From contig CACZQU010000136.1 of the NCBI GenBank assembly GCA_902783305.1, positions 1 through 20,413 on the forward strand: DNA of 20,413 nucleotides, in the 5' to 3' direction. Below, piece after piece: positions 6,854-18,203 of this stretch. Position 1 is the first letter of the stretch; each line of letters opens with the position of its first letter. The notes under the pieces are model-generated. The model saw nothing but the letters and a program-made list of their open reading frames with translations. It was not told the origin of the DNA and made no database searches. Source of the DNA: an uncultured Lachnospiraceae bacterium. GTDB lineage: Bacteria; Bacillota; Clostridia; Lachnospirales; Lachnospiraceae. Made by a program: the position numbers and the translations under genes.

Positions 6854-8044
6854 TTACCCTTTCCGGTACTCCTCTGCCAGCTTCGCAAACCAGGGAAGAG
6901 AATGGATAATGGTATCATACGAGACACAATAGGCAAGACGGACATATCCAGGACACGCAAAAGAGGATCCCGGAACCATCAGGATATTATACTTCCTGGC
7001 TGCCTCGCAGAAAGCCTTCTCATCGGGCACTGGTGATTTCATGAAGAGGTAAAAGGCTCCCTGGGGTCTGACACATTCAAATCCCAGCTCCGTCAGACCC
7101 TGATACAGAGCCTTCCGGTTGCGGTCGTATGCTTCCACATCGCACGCCTCGTCCACGCATTTCGCTATGACCTTCTGCATCAGTGAAGGCGCGTTCACAC
7201 ACCCGCTGATCCGGTTGGCTATAGCAGCGGCAGTGATGAGCTCCTCGCTTTGGTCCGCTTCATCCGGAATGGCCAGATAGCCGATCCTCTCTCCGGGCAG
7301 TGAAAGAGATTTGCTGTACGAATACCCGACGACCGTATTCGCGTAATATTTTGTCAGGAAAGGAACCTGGACTCCATCATAAGCCAGTTCTCTGTACGGC
7401 TCATCAGAAATCAGGTAAATGACGCTTCCGAACTCTTTCTGCTTTTCGGTAAGAATCCGGCAAAGCTCAATGATCGTTTCTTCCGAATAGATAATTCCTG
7501 TCGGATTGTGGGGAGTATTGACAATCACCGCCCGGGTCTTTGCCGTAATCTTTCCGGCAAACTCGGCAAGATTGGGCTGGAACGTACGGGTATCCGGGGA
7601 AACCTCTACCAGGATCCCGTCGTAGTTGCGGATATAAGCCCCATATTCCAGAAAATACGGCGCAAACACAACGACTTCCTCCCCGGGGTTGACAATGGTT
7701 TTCAGGATCACATTCAATGCGCTCCCGGCTCCTACTGTCATGATCAGATTACGCGCATGAAAGGATGTCTGAAAACGCCTGTTCAGGGACTGTGCGATCG
7801 TCTCCCTGACATCTTCAAACCCGGCGTTGCTCATGTATCCATGCAAAACCAGCGGATCCTCGCTGTTTACCAGCTCCAGTATCGCTTCACGGATGCTGTC
7901 CGGCGCCGGAACACTGGGATTCCCCAGACTGAAATCAAATACATTCTCTGCGCCATATAGCTTTTTCAGCCGGTTGCCCTCCTCGAACATTACCCGGATT
8001 GCTGAATTGTTCCGCACAAAGGGTTTCATTTTTTCCGCGATCAA
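6854..8044 (-). CDS. PLP-dependent class I/II aminotransferase (aspartate aminotransferase-like)
   Basis: This 396-residue fold-type I aminotransferase has the pyridoxal-binding lysine K245 in YSYSKSLSLPGERIGY. Other cofactor and substrate residues are N180 (in NTPHNPTG), D214 (in SDEPYREL), Y242 or Y243, and the carboxylate-binding R369 (in GYVRLAYC). It would swap amino groups between an amino acid and 2-oxoglutarate, but the amino acid cannot be fixed from sequence. It lacks the N-terminal pattern of LL-diaminopimelate aminotransferase, so a direct link to the dap genes is not supported. The start is an unusual TTG (8042-8044) with AAAGGAG ten bases upstream. The next ATG (8027-8029) has no ribosome site and would lose conserved residues. 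It follows the membrane-protein gene by 45 bases and ends at a strong terminator. Confidence 0.9.
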   Translation of the reverse strand: MIAEKMKPFVRNNSAIRVMFEEGNRLKKLYGAENVFDFSLGNPSVPAPDSIREAILELVNSEDPLVLHGYMSNAGFEDVRETIAQSLNRRFQTSFHARNLIMTVGAGSALNVILKTIVNPGEEVVVFAPYFLEYGAYIRNYDGILVEVSPDTRTFQPNLAEFAGKITAKTRAVIVNTPHNPTGIIYSEETIIELCRILTEKQKEFGSVIYLISDEPYRELAYDGVQVPFLTKYYANTVVGYSYSKSLSLPGERIGYLAIPDEADQSEELITAAAIANRISGCVNAPSLMQKVIAKCVDEACDVEAYDRNRKALYQGLTELGFECVRPQGAFYLFMKSPVPDEKAFCEAARKYNILMVPGSSFACPGYVRLAYCVSYDTIIHSLPWFAKLAEEYRKG

Positions 8045-8054
8045 TGAAGTTGCT

Positions 8055-8061
8055 CTCCTTT
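8055..8061 (-). promoter_or_regulatory. Ribosome binding site supporting a TTG start
   Basis: AAAGGAG on the minus strand lies ten bases before TTG 8042-8044 and 25 bases before the first ATG, so it favours the TTG as the aminotransferase start. Confidence 0.7.
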
Positions 8062-8089
8062 CTTCTCCAGCACGTCTGGCCTTTTACTG

Positions 8090-8770
8090 TCAATTTTTTT
8101 CAGGATTGCTGCTTTCAGACAGAAGATTTCCTATGGAGGAATAAGCCGCCTGCTTCCTGCCGGCCGTCTTTTTCTGGCCGGACGAAGAGTCTGCTGCCGG
8201 AGCAGGAGCCACTACCACCATTGGTTGTTTCCTCCCGTCCATCCGGGAGGCGGCATCTGTCTCTCCCGACGCCGCATTGACATTTACCGTGATCGAAATC
8301 GGACCCTGATCCCCTGTGGAGGTACGAAATGATTTCGTTGAATCCGTCTCCCGGTCCGTGTTCCAGCTGTCATTTCGATCATAGGATCCGCCTCTGTCCG
8401 GATTCTCCTCAAAGGCGCTTACCGACAACGTCTGGGGAATGACAAGGTCAAGATAACGGATCGTATACGTCGTTGTGGCATTTCTCTGAAGCAGCCGAAG
8501 CGCTTCCGAAACCGCCAGGAGCAGCATTCCACCGATAAACACGCCGATTCCCAGAAGAACAATTTCCGTAAGCATTATCCCTTCCGGGAACAGTTCAATA
8601 AAAATTTCTGTAAATGAGCCGATTTCAGCATAAGCCAAAGCAGCAAACACAGTGAGAACCCCGCCAAGACTCCATACCAGAATCGCCGCAATCATGCACA
8701 ATGTGGCAACACCATTCTTTCTGTTGTCCTGTGTAGGTTCAAGAATGGGAAGCTTGTCATTCACAGGCAT
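8090..8770 (-). CDS. Unknown two-helix membrane protein with a disordered tail
   Basis: This 226-residue protein matches no family I recognise. A short charged N-terminus (1-20) is followed by a membrane helix at about 21-48 and a second at about 66-88, giving a hairpin with both ends on the same face. Residues 95-115 (TTTYTIRYLDLVIPQ) look folded. From about 120 to the end the chain is rich in Ser, Asp, Asn, Thr and Lys, with VVVAPAPAADSSSGQKK and several RK pairs, so it is probably disordered. The start ATG 8768-8770 has AAGGAGG seven bases upstream. An extended -10 promoter lies at 8816-8824. It is the first gene of a pair with the aminotransferase. It is a real gene by start signals and composition, with function unknown. 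Confidence 0.75.
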   Translation of the reverse strand: MPVNDKLPILEPTQDNRKNGVATLCMIAAILVWSLGGVLTVFAALAYAEIGSFTEIFIELFPEGIMLTEIVLLGIGVFIGGMLLLAVSEALRLLQRNATTTYTIRYLDLVIPQTLSVSAFEENPDRGGSYDRNDSWNTDRETDSTKSFRTSTGDQGPISITVNVNAASGETDAASRMDGRKQPMVVVAPAPAADSSSGQKKTAGRKQAAYSSIGNLLSESSNPEKN

Positions 8771-8815
8771 GGCATTTCCTCCTTTTGTCGAATCGTCATT
8801 ACAGCATACTTCGTT

Positions 8816-8824
8816 ATTATACCA
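8816..8824 (-). promoter_or_regulatory. Extended -10 promoter for the membrane protein/aminotransferase pair
   Basis: TATAAT (8816-8821, minus strand) is preceded by TGG (8822-8824), an extended -10. No good -35 is seen 16 to 18 bases upstream. It lies 45 bases before the start codon at 8770. Confidence 0.55.
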
Positions 8825-8918
8825 CAGTTCTTATCCTCATGCTACTTTCCGGGACGACTTTCGTCAGATAAAAGGCAAAAGAGTAGCTATTCACGGATTT
8901 TTGCCCCGAAGCATAAAT

Positions 8919-8963
8919 GAAGCGTCCTGCAGCTTTACGTAATCATATGCCGCAGGACGCTTC
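8919..8963 (-). terminator. Probable terminator of the atp operon
   Basis: A perfect 12-bp stem joins GAAGCGTCCTGC (8919-8930) to GCAGGACGCTTC (8952-8963), with a 21-base loop. It starts 17 bases after the atpC stop. The following minus-strand sequence (ATTTATGC) is a weak U-run, so termination may be partial. Confidence 0.6.
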
Positions 8964-8980
8964 CCATTCCGTAATCGTAT

Positions 8981-9382
8981 TTATCGTGTCACACTCAGCC
9001 TGACCAGCGCCCGCTGGAGCTTCGCGGAAAGGATTTTGTAATCCTTCTCCGATATGCCGGTCTCATTCAGCTTCGCCTGGGCACGCTCTTTTGCCGCCTC
9101 AGCACGCTCACGGTCAATATCCTCCTGCCACTCCCAGGTTGTCGCCAGAAGCCGGCAGCTGCCGTTCATCATGCTGAGCATTCCTCCGATACAGGCGGCA
9201 TTGCGCCTGGTTCCGTCGGGAAGAACGATATGCGCTTCTCCCATTCCAAGTGCGGTCACATAATTGCAGTGTCCGGTCAGAATAGCCAGGTCCCCGGTGA
9301 TTGTCCGGCAGACGACACGCTCTACTTCACCATCAAAAAGCAGCCCGTCAGGCGTTCCGATCTGCAGTGGAAAAGTTGCCAT
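8981..9382 (-). CDS. atpC: F1Fo-ATP synthase epsilon subunit
   Basis: This 133-residue subunit of the F1 central stalk couples c-ring rotation to the catalytic head and regulates ATP hydrolysis. The N-terminal beta-sandwich starts FPLQIGTPDGLLFDGEVERV and contains the usual GDLAILTGH motif. The C-terminal helical pair (about 90-133) is rich in Ala, Glu, Lys and Arg. It is the last gene of the operon, 12 bases after atpD, with an AAAGGAGGGG site ahead of the ATG at 9380-9382. A hairpin follows the stop. Confidence 0.95.
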   Translation of the reverse strand: MATFPLQIGTPDGLLFDGEVERVVCRTITGDLAILTGHCNYVTALGMGEAHIVLPDGTRRNAACIGGMLSMMNGSCRLLATTWEWQEDIDRERAEAAKERAQAKLNETGISEKDYKILSAKLQRALVRLSVTR

Positions 9383-9394
9383 ATAGCCCCTCCT

Positions 9395-10795
<1,401 letters not shown>

Positions 10796-10848
10796 TTATG
10801 TTTTCTCCATAGTAGGAATCTCGATAGCAATTCCATCAGCAATTCACA

Positions 10849-11709
10849 TTATACCCCTTCCGCTCCGGCAACAATCTCCGTAATCTCCTGAGTGATACTG
10901 GCCTGTCTCGCACGGTTATAATGCAGATTCAGCCTCTCGATCATTTCTTCTGCGTTGTTGGTCGCTGCCTCCATTGCCATCCTTCGCGCCGCAAGCTCAC
11001 TGACGGCACTCTCACAGACAGCGCCGTAAATCAGCCCGGCCAGGTACTCGGGGACAATCGCGTCAAAGACTTCGTTGCTGTCCGGTTCATATAAAATCAA
11101 ATCGCGGATAACCTTTTTATCGCTTTCGTCCGGCGAAACGAGGTCAATCAAAGGGAGAACCGGCTTCGAATCCGGGCGCTGGGAAAGCATCGAGAAAAAC
11201 CGGGTATAACACAGATTCACATGCCCGAAATTGCCTTCCCGGAATTCCCTGCAGACAATACTTGCCATCTCAAAACAGTCTCCCACGGAAACCCGGGCAA
11301 CCTCGGCAAAGGCCTCCGTCATAATGGGTATGTTGCGGCGCTTGAAATACTCCACCACTTTTTTACCGACAGGAAGTACCACGTAGTCCTTTCCCTTTGC
11401 TTCCTCCTCCAGCATTTTAAAGAGGTTGGCATTATATCCTCCCGCAAGCCCCCTGTCTCCGCCTACAGCGATAAAGCAATGCTTCCCTATGGCATTACTT
11501 TTTACATAAACGGAGGAGAAATCCGTATTTCCCCCTGAAATCGTCTCCAGCGTCTTATACAGCTCCTGAAAGTAGGGACGGCAGTTATCTGCCCTCTCTT
11601 TTGCCTTTCTGAGCTTGGAGGAAGCAACCAGCTCCATGGCCCGGGTGATCTGCATGGTATTCTGCACACTCTTGATCCGGAGCTTAACGGCTTTCATATT
11701 TGCAGCCAT
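10849..11709 (-). CDS. atpG: F1Fo-ATP synthase gamma subunit
   Basis: This 286-residue central shaft of F1 transmits rotation between the c ring and the alpha3beta3 head. The N-terminal helix carries the family signature (AVKLRIKSVQNTMQITRAME), followed by VASSKLRKAKE. The C-terminal helix ends with YNRARQASITQEITEIVAGA, the matching strand of the coiled coil. The central Rossmann-like part has the GDRGLAGGYNANLFK motif. The ATG at 11707-11709 follows a GGAGG site that nearly touches the atpA stop. Length and motifs are normal for the family. Confidence 0.97.
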   Translation of the reverse strand: MAANMKAVKLRIKSVQNTMQITRAMELVASSKLRKAKERADNCRPYFQELYKTLETISGGNTDFSSVYVKSNAIGKHCFIAVGGDRGLAGGYNANLFKMLEEEAKGKDYVVLPVGKKVVEYFKRRNIPIMTEAFAEVARVSVGDCFEMASIVCREFREGNFGHVNLCYTRFFSMLSQRPDSKPVLPLIDLVSPDESDKKVIRDLILYEPDSNEVFDAIVPEYLAGLIYGAVCESAVSELAARRMAMEAATNNAEEMIERLNLHYNRARQASITQEITEIVAGAEGV

Positions 11710-11721
11710 ACACGACCTCCT

Positions 11722-13245
11722 TTAACTCTGGCGATCTGTAAAGTCTGCCGTATAGGTCTTCAGAACCTGCGCCAGTTTCTCTTCCGTATCCTGCTCAAGC
11801 TTTCCTGTCTGACGGATCTCCTGCATTACCGCCGCGCCTTCCGCGTCAGTATCAAGATACTGGAACAGCCCGCTTTCGTAATCGTGCACCTTCTCTACCC
11901 GTACACCCTCCAGATATCCTCTGGTAACGGCATAGATGATGGCTACCTGTTTCTCCACGGCAACCGGCGCGTTGCGGCCCTGCTTCAGAACCTCCACGAT
12001 ACGTGCTCCCTGATCCAGACGGGACTTGGTATCCGCGTCAAGATCTGATCCGAACTGAGCGAAGCTCTGCAGCTCACGGTATTGCGAATAAATCAGCTTC
12101 AATGTACCCGCAACCTTCTTCATCGCCTTGATCTGCGCATTACCGCCAACACGGGAAACCGAAATACCAGGATTGACCGCAGGCATAATACCGGAATGGA
12201 ACAGTTCCGTCTCCAGGTAAATCTGCCCGTCTGTGATGGAAATGACATTGGTCGGAATGTAAGCAGAAACATCGCCTGCCTGTGTCTCAATAATCGGAAG
12301 CGCGGTCAGGGAACCGCCGCCATGGGCATCGTCCAGCTTTGCCGCTCTCTCCAGAAGCCTGGAATGCAGGTAAAAGACATCGCCGGGATAAGCTTCACGC
12401 CCCGGTGGGCGCCGGATCAGCAGGGAAAGTGCACGGTAAGCCACCGCATGCTTGCTCAGATCATCATAAATCACCAGGACGTCTTTTCCCTGGTACATAA
12501 AATATTCACCCATCGCACACCCGGTATAAGGGGCGATGTACTGCAGCGGACTGGCTTCAGAAGCGGTAGCCGCCACGACAATGGTATAATCCATTGCGCC
12601 ATTACGGTTCAGGTTATCTACAAGGGAGGCAACGGTAGAACGCTTCTGGCCGATTGCGACATAAATACAGATAACATTCTGGCCCTTCTGATTGATAATC
12701 GTATCTGCGGCCAATGTCGTCTTTCCCGTCTGACGGTCACCAATGATCAGCTCACGTTGTCCGCGGCCGATGGGAATCATCGAATCAATAGCCTTGATCC
12801 CGGTCTGCAGAGGCTGACGAACCCCCTGTCTGTCACAGATACCAGGCGCCTGGCTCTCGATCGGACGAAACTCGGTAGTTTCGACAGGCCCGGATCCATC
12901 GATGGGCTGGCCAAGGGCATTGACAACCCTGCCGATCAGGGCATCCCCAACCGGTACGGAGACGACCCTTCCGGTCCTCTTGACGGTCTGGCCCTCACTG
13001 ATATTTTCATCCGTGCCGAACAAAACGATCGACACGCTATTTTCCTCCAGGTTCTGCGCCATGCCGAAACTGCCGTCTTCAAACTCAAGCAATTCCCCGG
13101 CCATGCAATTGACCAGGCCGCTTGCCCTGGCAATTCCGTCACCTACCATGAGAACCGTACCGGTTTCATCCTGTTTGATCGTGTTCTCATAGTATTTGAT
13201 CTGGCTGCGGATAACCTTGGATATTTCTTCAGGTTTCAGCTGCAT
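11722..13245 (-). CDS. atpA: F1Fo-ATP synthase alpha subunit
   Basis: This 507-residue non-catalytic nucleotide-binding subunit of the F1 head has Walker A GDRQTGKT at 169-176. Its C-terminal part carries the [17 protein letters not shown] arginine-finger segment. The start is placed at ATG 13243-13245, with GGAG six bases upstream. The product then begins [10 protein letters not shown], as in homologues. The frame stays open to 13326, but the extra part would lie inside atpH and looks unlike any alpha subunit. The gene follows atpH by 16 bases and precedes atpG by 12, so translation is likely coupled along the operon. Confidence 0.97.
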   Translation of the reverse strand: MQLKPEEISKVIRSQIKYYENTIKQDETGTVLMVGDGIARASGLVNCMAGELLEFEDGSFGMAQNLEENSVSIVLFGTDENISEGQTVKRTGRVVSVPVGDALIGRVVNALGQPIDGSGPVETTEFRPIESQAPGICDRQGVRQPLQTGIKAIDSMIPIGRGQRELIIGDRQTGKTTLAADTIINQKGQNVICIYVAIGQKRSTVASLVDNLNRNGAMDYTIVVAATASEASPLQYIAPYTGCAMGEYFMYQGKDVLVIYDDLSKHAVAYRALSLLIRRPPGREAYPGDVFYLHSRLLERAAKLDDAHGGGSLTALPIIETQAGDVSAYIPTNVISITDGQIYLETELFHSGIMPAVNPGISVSRVGGNAQIKAMKKVAGTLKLIYSQYRELQSFAQFGSDLDADTKSRLDQGARIVEVLKQGRNAPVAVEKQVAIIYAVTRGYLEGVRVEKVHDYESGLFQYLDTDAEGAAVMQEIRQTGKLEQDTEEKLAQVLKTYTADFTDRQS

Positions 13246-13261
13246 ATGAATCTCCATTCTG

Positions 13262-13801
13262 TCATAGGACAAGTGTTTCCAGCCTGCGGGAGATCCCGGC
13301 CACCCGTCCGGCTGCCGTCCCGTCAAACTGTTTCCCTTCCATTTCTACGCGAAGACCGGCTATCACGGCACTGTCCACTTTCTCGACAAGATACACCTGC
13401 TTACCGCTCATCGCCGCAAGCTTTCTGGTCAGCGCTTCCCTCTGCTCCTGTGAAAGAGGAACCGCGCTGGTCACTATTGCTTCCACAATGTCGTGCTGCG
13501 CATTATATCTCGCCGTAAACTCCTCACAGCATCCGGCGTATTCCCACATCAGGCCTCTCTCGCAAAGGAGCTTGAGAAAACTGACCAGATATCGCTCCGC
13601 CTGAGTGCCGAACGCTTCCTCAATCATGTCAAGCCTTTGAGGAAGGGAGATCGCCGGATTCCCGAGAAGCTTCACATAATCCGGGTTTTCCCGGAAAAGC
13701 CGGCGGATCTGATCCATCTGCTGCTTCACAGCATCCTCAAGGTTCTCCCCGGCGGCGAGCTCATACAGACTGCCGCCGTACAATCTGGCTTTGTCTGTCA
13801 T
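13262..13801 (-). CDS. atpH: F1Fo-ATP synthase delta subunit
   Basis: This 179-residue peripheral-stalk subunit caps the F1 head and joins it to the b subunits. The N-terminal helical bundle begins with the typical YGGSLYELA segment and continues with [19 protein letters not shown]. The C-terminal half has the family's [19 protein letters not shown] region, then the end motif [21 protein letters not shown]. The ATG overlaps the atpF stop by four bases (ATGA, 13798-13801), so the two are probably translated together. Sequence divergence is usual for this subunit, and position in the operon settles the call. Confidence 0.95.
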   Translation of the reverse strand: MTDKARLYGGSLYELAAGENLEDAVKQQMDQIRRLFRENPDYVKLLGNPAISLPQRLDMIEEAFGTQAERYLVSFLKLLCERGLMWEYAGCCEEFTARYNAQHDIVEAIVTSAVPLSQEQREALTRKLAAMSGKQVYLVEKVDSAVIAGLRVEMEGKQFDGTAAGRVAGISRRLETLVL

Positions 13802-14301
13802 GACGTCTCTCCTACGTTTTCAATAAACTCTTCAATCAGCTTATCATGGTCCTCGGATCTGAGCTCACGCTCAATCACCTTTCCGGCAAGCTCCAATGCC
13901 ATAGAGCCGATTTCATTTTTAATCTCGTTAACGGCCTTCCTCTTTTCCTGAGCGATATCGCTCTCGGCCTTTTCCTTCATTGCACTCGCCTGCTTCGAAG
14001 CCTCCCGGATCATTTCTTCACTGGTCAGCGTCGCTGTGCGCTGTGCATTGGCAAGGATTTCGTTGGCTCTGTTTTTCGCGTCAAGCATGTTCTGCTCATA
14101 TTCCGCTTTGATCGCCTCAGCCTCCGTTCTGGCTTTCTCGGCCTGACCGATCTCATCGTCTGTCTTCTGCCTGCGCTTTTCCAATACTTCATTGATCGGC
14201 TTAAAGAGGAACCGTTTGATCAGATAAATCTGGATAAAAAGGTTGCACAAGGTCGCGATCATTGTCCACGGGACCAGTGTAACCAACTCCTGTACCTGCA
14301 T
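13798..14301 (-). CDS. atpF: F1Fo-ATP synthase b subunit
   Basis: This 167-residue peripheral-stalk subunit has one N-terminal membrane helix (about 12-34, WTMIATLCNLFIQIYLIKRF). The family motif FLFKPINEVLEKR follows. A long charged coiled coil rich in Glu, Ala and Lys (about 40-155) forms the stator rod that contacts delta. The start ATG 14299-14301 has GGAGG seven bases upstream, and the stop overlaps atpH. The gap to atpE is 79 bases with no gene. Only one b-type gene is present, so the stalk is expected to be a homodimer. Confidence 0.96.
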   Translation of the reverse strand: MQVQELVTLVPWTMIATLCNLFIQIYLIKRFLFKPINEVLEKRRQKTDDEIGQAEKARTEAEAIKAEYEQNMLDAKNRANEILANAQRTATLTSEEMIREASKQASAMKEKAESDIAQEKRKAVNEIKNEIGSMALELAGKVIERELRSEDHDKLIEEFIENVGETS

Positions 14302-14380
14302 AGTTGTACCTCCGGTATACCAGGAAGAAGCAGCTGTCGCACTGCCGGTCTTCCCTTGGAATCAGTCTGAATGCCCTTTT

Positions 14381-15450
<1,070 letters not shown>

Positions 15451-15961
15451 ATACGTTCCCACCTCCTGTTATTTCCGCCTGAACCGGATCTCCCTTTTCA
15501 TCTATAACTCCAAATCTGAGATTATATCTGAAATCTGTCCGGATCCATATCCGCAATCCCGTACACAACCGAAGCAAAGAGCCGGCTTTCTGCCGCAGCC
15601 TCAGACGATATCTGAGAAAGCCGTTTACACTTACTGACTGCCGAAGGCAGGAGCTCAGTGCAACGGGATAAACCGCGGTTTGTCATGACAACCGGCAGTC
15701 CGTTTCGTTCGCGCGTATACTATCCGGCTTACGGAAATCGGTATCCGGAACGATGCTTACAGGAACAAGCTTCAGGCAACGAGTGTCAATAGGTTGCATT
15801 TATACAAAGATCTGTGAGATCCCTGAATCATAATCAGCCGGCCTGGGTCTTCTTTGTCTGTCAGGGCAGGAAATCTGCAATATGAACCATCTGTACGGAT
15901 TCATCCAGAGTCATTTTTCTTTCTGCCGCCTGTAAAAACCGGAAAATAACCTGTTTACGGC
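15451..15961 (-). other. Long gene-free gap inside the atp operon
   Basis: No convincing reading frame was found on either strand in these 511 bases. Possible elements are CGGCTTTCT/AGAAAGCCG arms (about 15586-15623), a CTGCC-TTC-GGCAG hairpin (about 15638-15650) and a TATAAT match on the minus strand (15521-15526) without a good -35. A TTGACA on the minus strand (15785-15790) lacks a matching -10. The stretch could hold a second promoter or an RNA leader for atpB, or a lost small gene. Confidence 0.5.
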
Positions 15962-16393
15962 TTAAGAGTGATGAATCACCCCGATTCCCTTCAGTGTCCC
16001 GATGATTTTAATGCCCAGACTGGGAAACAGCAATGGAATCAGTCCTGCCGCGAAATGAAAACAGGGAAGACAGATCGCAAGCACAGCCCAGAGCATCTGC
16101 ATCAGCATCCTCCGGGAATAGCTGGCCTTCATATATCCTCTCGCCAGCTGCTCATCAGAGGTGGAAGCAACTTTCTGAACTGCCAGTCCCATCAGGAAAA
16201 AATTGAGAACCGCGACAAGTGCTCCCAGAAGCCCGGCAGACACAACGGTAAAATCAAAAGGAACCTTCTCCGGATAAATCCGATGGAGCAAAAAGAAAAC
16301 CATCAGCATCCCTGCCGTGCCCACCGCTGTATAAATCGTGATATTCTTTGTCTCCTTCCTGACAGCAGGAGACACCTTTTCCAATTGGCTCAT
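15962..16393 (-). CDS. atpI: ATP synthase accessory membrane protein, AtpI-like
   Basis: This 143-residue membrane protein has four predicted helices (about 18-36, 48-70, 96-112 and 114-131). Its position fits the AtpI assembly/chaperone protein for the c ring. Helices 1-2 and 3-4 form the usual two pairs. The long loop between them (about 73-92, VQKVASTSDEQLARGYMKA) is consistent with that family. The start at ATG 16391-16393 has GGAG six bases upstream. An ATG four codons earlier (16403-16405) is possible. Sequence is poorly conserved in this family, so the call leans on topology and on its place between atpZ and atpB. Confidence 0.72.
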   Translation of the reverse strand: MSQLEKVSPAVRKETKNITIYTAVGTAGMLMVFFLLHRIYPEKVPFDFTVVSAGLLGALVAVLNFFLMGLAVQKVASTSDEQLARGYMKASYSRRMLMQMLWAVLAICLPCFHFAAGLIPLLFPSLGIKIIGTLKGIGVIHHS

Positions 16394-16604
16394 TTTCCAC
16401 TCCATAATCAACTGTCCTGCGGCATTTTTCAAATCACAGGCTGCCTCACGCTGCGAGGGTAAGTACAGTCTCCCTTCGCCCCAGTGTAAATGCACCTGCC
16501 CTGCTGCCTGACAGTTATCTCAAACCTTACACCGCATATGCGCAGAACCTGTCTGCGCAGTTTCACTGTCTTTCCATTCTGGAAAAAGATTCCGGGAAGC
16601 AGTG

Positions 16605-16889
16605 TCAGATATGCCGGTTATGAAAAACTCCATGCCCCCGGCGATCCTTCCTTTCGTCATCCTTCCTGCCGTCTGACATGACCATGCGGTATATCCTCAA
16701 GGCGAAAGAAAAAGAACCTCCAAGACCAAAGAAAAAACCGGGAATAAAAATCCAGCCGCCAAGACCGGTATTTGCCGTCAGCCACCAGCATATTCCCACA
16801 CACATCAGTAAAGGGGTAATAAAGCTTAATCCAAGCTGAGTCAGGAGAGTAAGATTTTTTACCAGTTCCATAAACTGCTTTCCTGTCAT
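16605..16889 (-). CDS. atpZ: AtpZ-type F1Fo-ATPase accessory protein
   Basis: This 94-residue protein has two membrane helices (about 18-38 and 45-67) with a Gly-rich link (TANTGLGGW). The soluble C-terminus is rich in Lys, Arg and Asp. This is the layout of AtpZ (ATPase gene 1 family), reported to act with AtpI in cation supply or ring assembly. The start ATG 16887-16889 has GGGGAGGAG upstream, and an earlier in-frame start at 16913 lacks a site. It is the first atp gene, 211 bases ahead of atpI, with a candidate promoter at 17003-17032. Homology is inferred from topology and context. Confidence 0.65.
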   Translation of the reverse strand: MTGKQFMELVKNLTLLTQLGLSFITPLLMCVGICWWLTANTGLGGWIFIPGFFFGLGGSFSFALRIYRMVMSDGRKDDERKDRRGHGVFHNRHI

Positions 16890-17002
16890 ATACACTCCTC
16901 CCCGCCAGGACATATGCTTGATTCATCCTGAGTATTGTGCCGCGCGCCGGATTTCACGGATATCGCGTTTATCCTGCCCCCGTGCTGTCAGTGTATCTTA
17001 TT

Positions 17003-17032
17003 ACTTTATCATAAACCTGTTTCCATTGTAAA
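17003..17032 (-). promoter_or_regulatory. Candidate promoter of the atp operon
   Basis: On the minus strand TTTACA (17027-17032) and TAAAGT (17003-17008) are 18 bases apart, about 115 bases ahead of atpZ. The match to consensus is moderate. No terminator separates it from the lipoprotein gene, so read-through is also possible. Confidence 0.4.
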
Positions 17033-17078
17033 CACGTAACTGGATTTCTTCAGGAATACTTATTCCCATTCCGTACCA

Positions 17079-18191
17079 TTAAAACAGGTAGTTTTCCGCC
17101 TTTTTGAATTCTATGGTTTTTCTGTCAATCCACATCGGCTGGATCAGAATTTCAGGCACAGGTTCGCTTCTTCTCCTGCGGGCTGCAGCCTGAACAGCCG
17201 ACCATATCGTCTGGTAGCCTATGGCATAGGGATACTGGGACGCAATCCCTGCTTCCTCTCCGCTTCGGACAGCAGCCTGCTGCCTGAGCGTAGCATCCAC
17301 ACCTATCATGGCAACCGATTCCAGGGTTTCATCCTTCTTCATATTCAGATAAGCTTCTGAAACCTCCGATGATGTACAGAATACCCCCACAAGATTTGGA
17401 TCCGAGGCCAGAACCTCTTTCATCGTCTCCGTCAGGTTCTCTGTTTCATTGGAATAGACGGTAGCGATTACCTGTATATCCCCATATTGGGCGACAACAT
17501 TCTTGAAGCCTTCCACTCTCTCTGTCGTACACTGGAGTTTATCGGATCCGCAGAACAATGCCACTTTGCCCATCTTTCCGATAGCCACGGCCAGACGGTA
17601 TCCTCCCATCTCGCCTATGCCGATATTATTCGAGCCTAAATGCGCGGTAATCAGATTCTCATCCTCTATATTGACTTTGGAGTCAAAGGTAACTACAGGA
17701 ATCCCGTTTTCTCTCGCGGTCTCCAGCTGGGCAAGACAGGAATTGGCATCGCAGGCTGCAAGGCAGAGAACATCCGGATTCTCCGACAGGACAGCGTCAA
17801 TCATATTGATCTGGCTGTCCACATCTGATTCACTTTCGGGAGCTTCATAGGTCATGCGGATCTGCTCGTCTCTTGAAAAGCCATAAGCTGCATTGATATC
17901 CTTCAGGGCCTGCTTCATTCCCCGTTGAACGGCATCCCAGTATTCACCCTTTTTTCCTCTGCTGACAATGGCTATCCTCATTCCGGGGTTAATCCGTAAT
18001 GACAAGTCTATCTCAGGAATCGCCGGGAGTTCTGTTTTTTCCTCTCCCTTTGCTGCGGCGGTACCTGCCTGTCCTGCCATCATTTCCTCCATAACCGGTT
18101 CAAGCCAGACTTCCACGTCTTCCTTCGAACAACCGGTCATTACAACCGGAAAAAGAAGAATCATCAGCATGATCCCTATGATTTTTCTCAT
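17079..18191 (-). CDS. Orphan sugar-binding-type lipoprotein (periplasmic binding protein family)
   Basis: This 370-residue exported lipoprotein has a signal peptide with the lipobox VMTGC (C21). A linker of about 45 residues rich in Glu, Ala and Gly follows, then a ribose/galactose-type periplasmic-binding fold (PF13407-like). The first lobe begins near MRIAIVSRGKKGEYWDAVQ and contains PDVLCLAACD and NGIPVVTFDS. The hinge and second lobe contain VALFCGSD, VEGFKNVV and VAMIGVD. It would bind a sugar or signal molecule at the cell surface. No ABC permease, ATPase or sensor kinase lies beside it, so it is an orphan here. It starts at ATG 18189-18191 behind GAGGAG, 12 bases after the pseudouridine synthase stop. 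The fold is clear and the ligand unknown. Confidence 0.85.
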   Translation of the reverse strand: MRKIIGIMLMILLFPVVMTGCSKEDVEVWLEPVMEEMMAGQAGTAAAKGEEKTELPAIPEIDLSLRINPGMRIAIVSRGKKGEYWDAVQRGMKQALKDINAAYGFSRDEQIRMTYEAPESESDVDSQINMIDAVLSENPDVLCLAACDANSCLAQLETARENGIPVVTFDSKVNIEDENLITAHLGSNNIGIGEMGGYRLAVAIGKMGKVALFCGSDKLQCTTERVEGFKNVVAQYGDIQVIATVYSNETENLTETMKEVLASDPNLVGVFCTSSEVSEAYLNMKKDETLESVAMIGVDATLRQQAAVRSGEEAGIASQYPYAIGYQTIWSAVQAAARRRRSEPVPEILIQPMWIDRKTIEFKKAENYLF

Positions 18192-18203
18192 TGTAAAGTC
18201 TCC

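Noticed and set aside
12082..13518. A 478-codon plus-strand frame across atpA and atpH
   Set aside because: It is the complement of conserved ATP synthase genes. Long antisense frames are common over GC-rich third positions.
16657..16926. An 89-codon minus-strand frame overlapping atpZ
   Set aside because: It is a frame shift of the atpZ reading frame. The other frame has the ribosome site and the two-helix AtpZ layout.
17053..17070. GGAATACTTATTCC hairpin behind the lipoprotein gene as a terminator
   Set aside because: Only a 6-bp AT-rich stem with a two-base loop and no T-run.
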